This document shows positions 6,584 through 7,116 of a DNA stretch of 7,116 bases, piece by piece. The translations under genes were made by a program, and so were the position numbers. Numbering within the stretch: the stretch's first letter is position 1; every line of letters starts with the position of its first letter. Source of the DNA: Saprospiraceae bacterium. GTDB lineage: Bacteria; Bacteroidota; Bacteroidia; Chitinophagales; Saprospiraceae. Location of the stretch: assembly GCA_023300835.1 (NCBI GenBank), contig JALZVB010000090.1:1-7116 (forward strand), read 5' to 3'. The notes beneath the pieces are model-generated. The model was not told the origin of the DNA, made no database searches, and saw nothing but the letters and a program-made list of their open reading frames with translations.

Positions 6584-6591
6584 TATCTTTG
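6584..6591 (+). promoter_or_regulatory. -7 promoter element of mqo
   Basis: TATCTTTG matches the Bacteroidota consensus TAnnTTTG exactly and is identical to the element at the left edge of the window. It would give a start near 6597 and a leader of about 40 bases that is A/T-rich (TTAGATATAAATATTAATTT) and without a Shine-Dalgarno, as usual in this phylum. No TTTG -33 element is found at the usual spacing; TTTTG at 6549-6553 is about 30 bases upstream, too far. Confidence 0.6.
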
Positions 6592-6636
6592 TCGTTTGTC
6601 TCAACTTTTGGTTAGATATAAATATTAATTTTTACT

Positions 6637-7116
6637 ATGGTTCACAAGCATAAGATTTGCCTTATAGGTGCAGGAATAATGAGTGCAACGTTAGGCGTTA
6701 TTATCAAACAACTCATGCCCAATGCCCACATTACACTGTATGAGAGACTCAATAGAGTAGGTGCTGAAAGTTCAGGTGCATGGAACAATGCAGGAACAGG
6801 TCACTCGGCTTTCTGTGAGCTCAATTATACGCCATCTAGAGAAGGTGGTGAGGTAGATATTACCAAAGCGCTTAAAATCAGTGAGGCATTTGAAGTTTCT
6901 AAACAACTCTGGGCATACCTTATTAAAAGTGGTGCCGTTACAACTGAATTTCCTTTTATTAATGATATAGACCACCTGAGTTTTGTTTTTGGTCAGGAGA
7001 ATAGAAATTTTCTTAAAAAGCGTCATAACTCTCTTTCTAAGTACAAGATGTTCTCGGACATGGCTTATTCTGAAGATTCAGAGAAAATAAAAGAATGGGT
7101 TCCTTTGATGATGGAA
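6637..7116 (+). CDS. mqo: Malate:quinone oxidoreductase, 5' part (cut by window end)
   Basis: This is an FAD-dependent, membrane-associated enzyme that oxidises malate to oxaloacetate and passes electrons to the quinone pool, linking the TCA cycle to respiration (EC 1.1.5.4). The 160 codons present begin MVHKHKICLIGAGIMSATLG, with the Rossmann motif GAGIMSATLG at 11-20, E36 for ribose binding, ESSGAWNNAGTGHSAFCELNYTP (from 44; key W49, N50, N51, G53, H56, E61) and KALKISEAFEVSKQLW, all diagnostic of Mqo. About two thirds of the usual 490-500 residues lie beyond the right edge. The ATG at 6637 sits just before the Rossmann strand. The frame is open to the end of the window without disruption. 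It is transcribed divergently from the hydrolase-like gene with its own promoter. Confidence 0.95.
   Translation, partial: MVHKHKICLIGAGIMSATLGVIIKQLMPNAHITLYERLNRVGAESSGAWNNAGTGHSAFCELNYTPSREGGEVDITKALKISEAFEVSKQLWAYLIKSGAVTTEFPFINDIDHLSFVFGQENRNFLKKRHNSLSKYKMFSDMAYSEDSEKIKEWVPLMME

Larger units (their letters stand above)
6406..6636. other. Divergent intergenic region between the secreted hydrolase-like gene and mqo
   Basis: This is the longest gene-free stretch in the window. It holds the mqo -7 element near its right end, an imperfect inverted repeat (6436-6448 with 6491-6503), and a TGATAA direct repeat at 6470-6475 and 6480-6485, 10 bases apart, inside the loop of the inverted repeat. 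No clear CAAAnnTA, the minus-strand form of the -7 element, was found for the hydrolase-like gene, so its promoter is unassigned. No RNA gene is recognisable. Confidence 0.5.

Noticed and set aside
6772..7026. Minus-strand open frame opposite mqo
   Set aside because: The plus strand encodes diagnostic Mqo motifs across the same bases.
1..7116. CRISPR arrays, insertion sequences, tRNA or rRNA genes, defence systems
   Set aside because: No spaced direct repeats, transposase motifs, cloverleaf or rRNA signatures were seen; every long frame is explained by metabolic, envelope or repair genes.

Overview
The window is AT-rich and looks like a chromosomal segment of a Bacteroidota, probably a pigmented, free-living (perhaps marine) flavobacterium-like or saprospirid-like organism. 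The evidence is a secreted protein with a C-terminal type IX secretion (T9SS/Por) sorting domain, a PorT-type outer-membrane beta-barrel protein, two copies of the Bacteroidota-type -7 promoter element TATCTTTG, and the general absence of Shine-Dalgarno sequences. The order or family cannot be fixed from the sequence alone. The right edge cuts a gene, and a promoter at the left edge points out of the window.

Layout, left to right. (1) Positions 1-98: leader region of a minus-strand gene lying outside the window, with its own promoter. (2) 99-3141, minus strand: an apparent three-gene unit transcribed SRAP-family DNA-damage peptidase -> crtI (phytoene desaturase, TTG start) -> crtB (phytoene synthase). 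crtI and crtB overlap by one base (TAATG). Together crtB and crtI turn geranylgeranyl diphosphate into a coloured, desaturated C40 carotene. (3) 3142-3266: divergent intergenic region with a perfect 12-bp palindrome just upstream of the SRAP gene. (4) 3267-3911, plus strand: a small exported outer-membrane beta-barrel protein. (5) 3947-6405, minus strand: a second apparent operon, transcribed serine-hydrolase-fold T9SS cargo -> mevalonate-kinase-like GHMP kinase -> DUF2007 small protein. (6) 6406-6636: divergent intergenic region with an imperfect inverted repeat and the promoter of the next gene. (7) 6637-7116, plus strand: the first 160 codons of mqo (malate:quinone oxidoreductase).

Functionally, the mevalonate-kinase-like gene (isoprenoid precursor supply) and crtB/crtI (isoprenoid use) sit within about 1.8 kb of each other but in separate transcription units. 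The SRAP protein protects or repairs abasic sites in single-stranded DNA, so its place at the head of a carotenoid operon could reflect a shared response to light or oxidative damage; this is inference.

No clear new system is visible. The points most worth checking are these: the secreted hydrolase has lost two of its three catalytic motifs; and the kinase has no ATG, GTG or TTG start anywhere between the preceding in-frame stop and its conserved N-terminal motif, so a start placed at the first such codon (TTG at 4908) truncates it.
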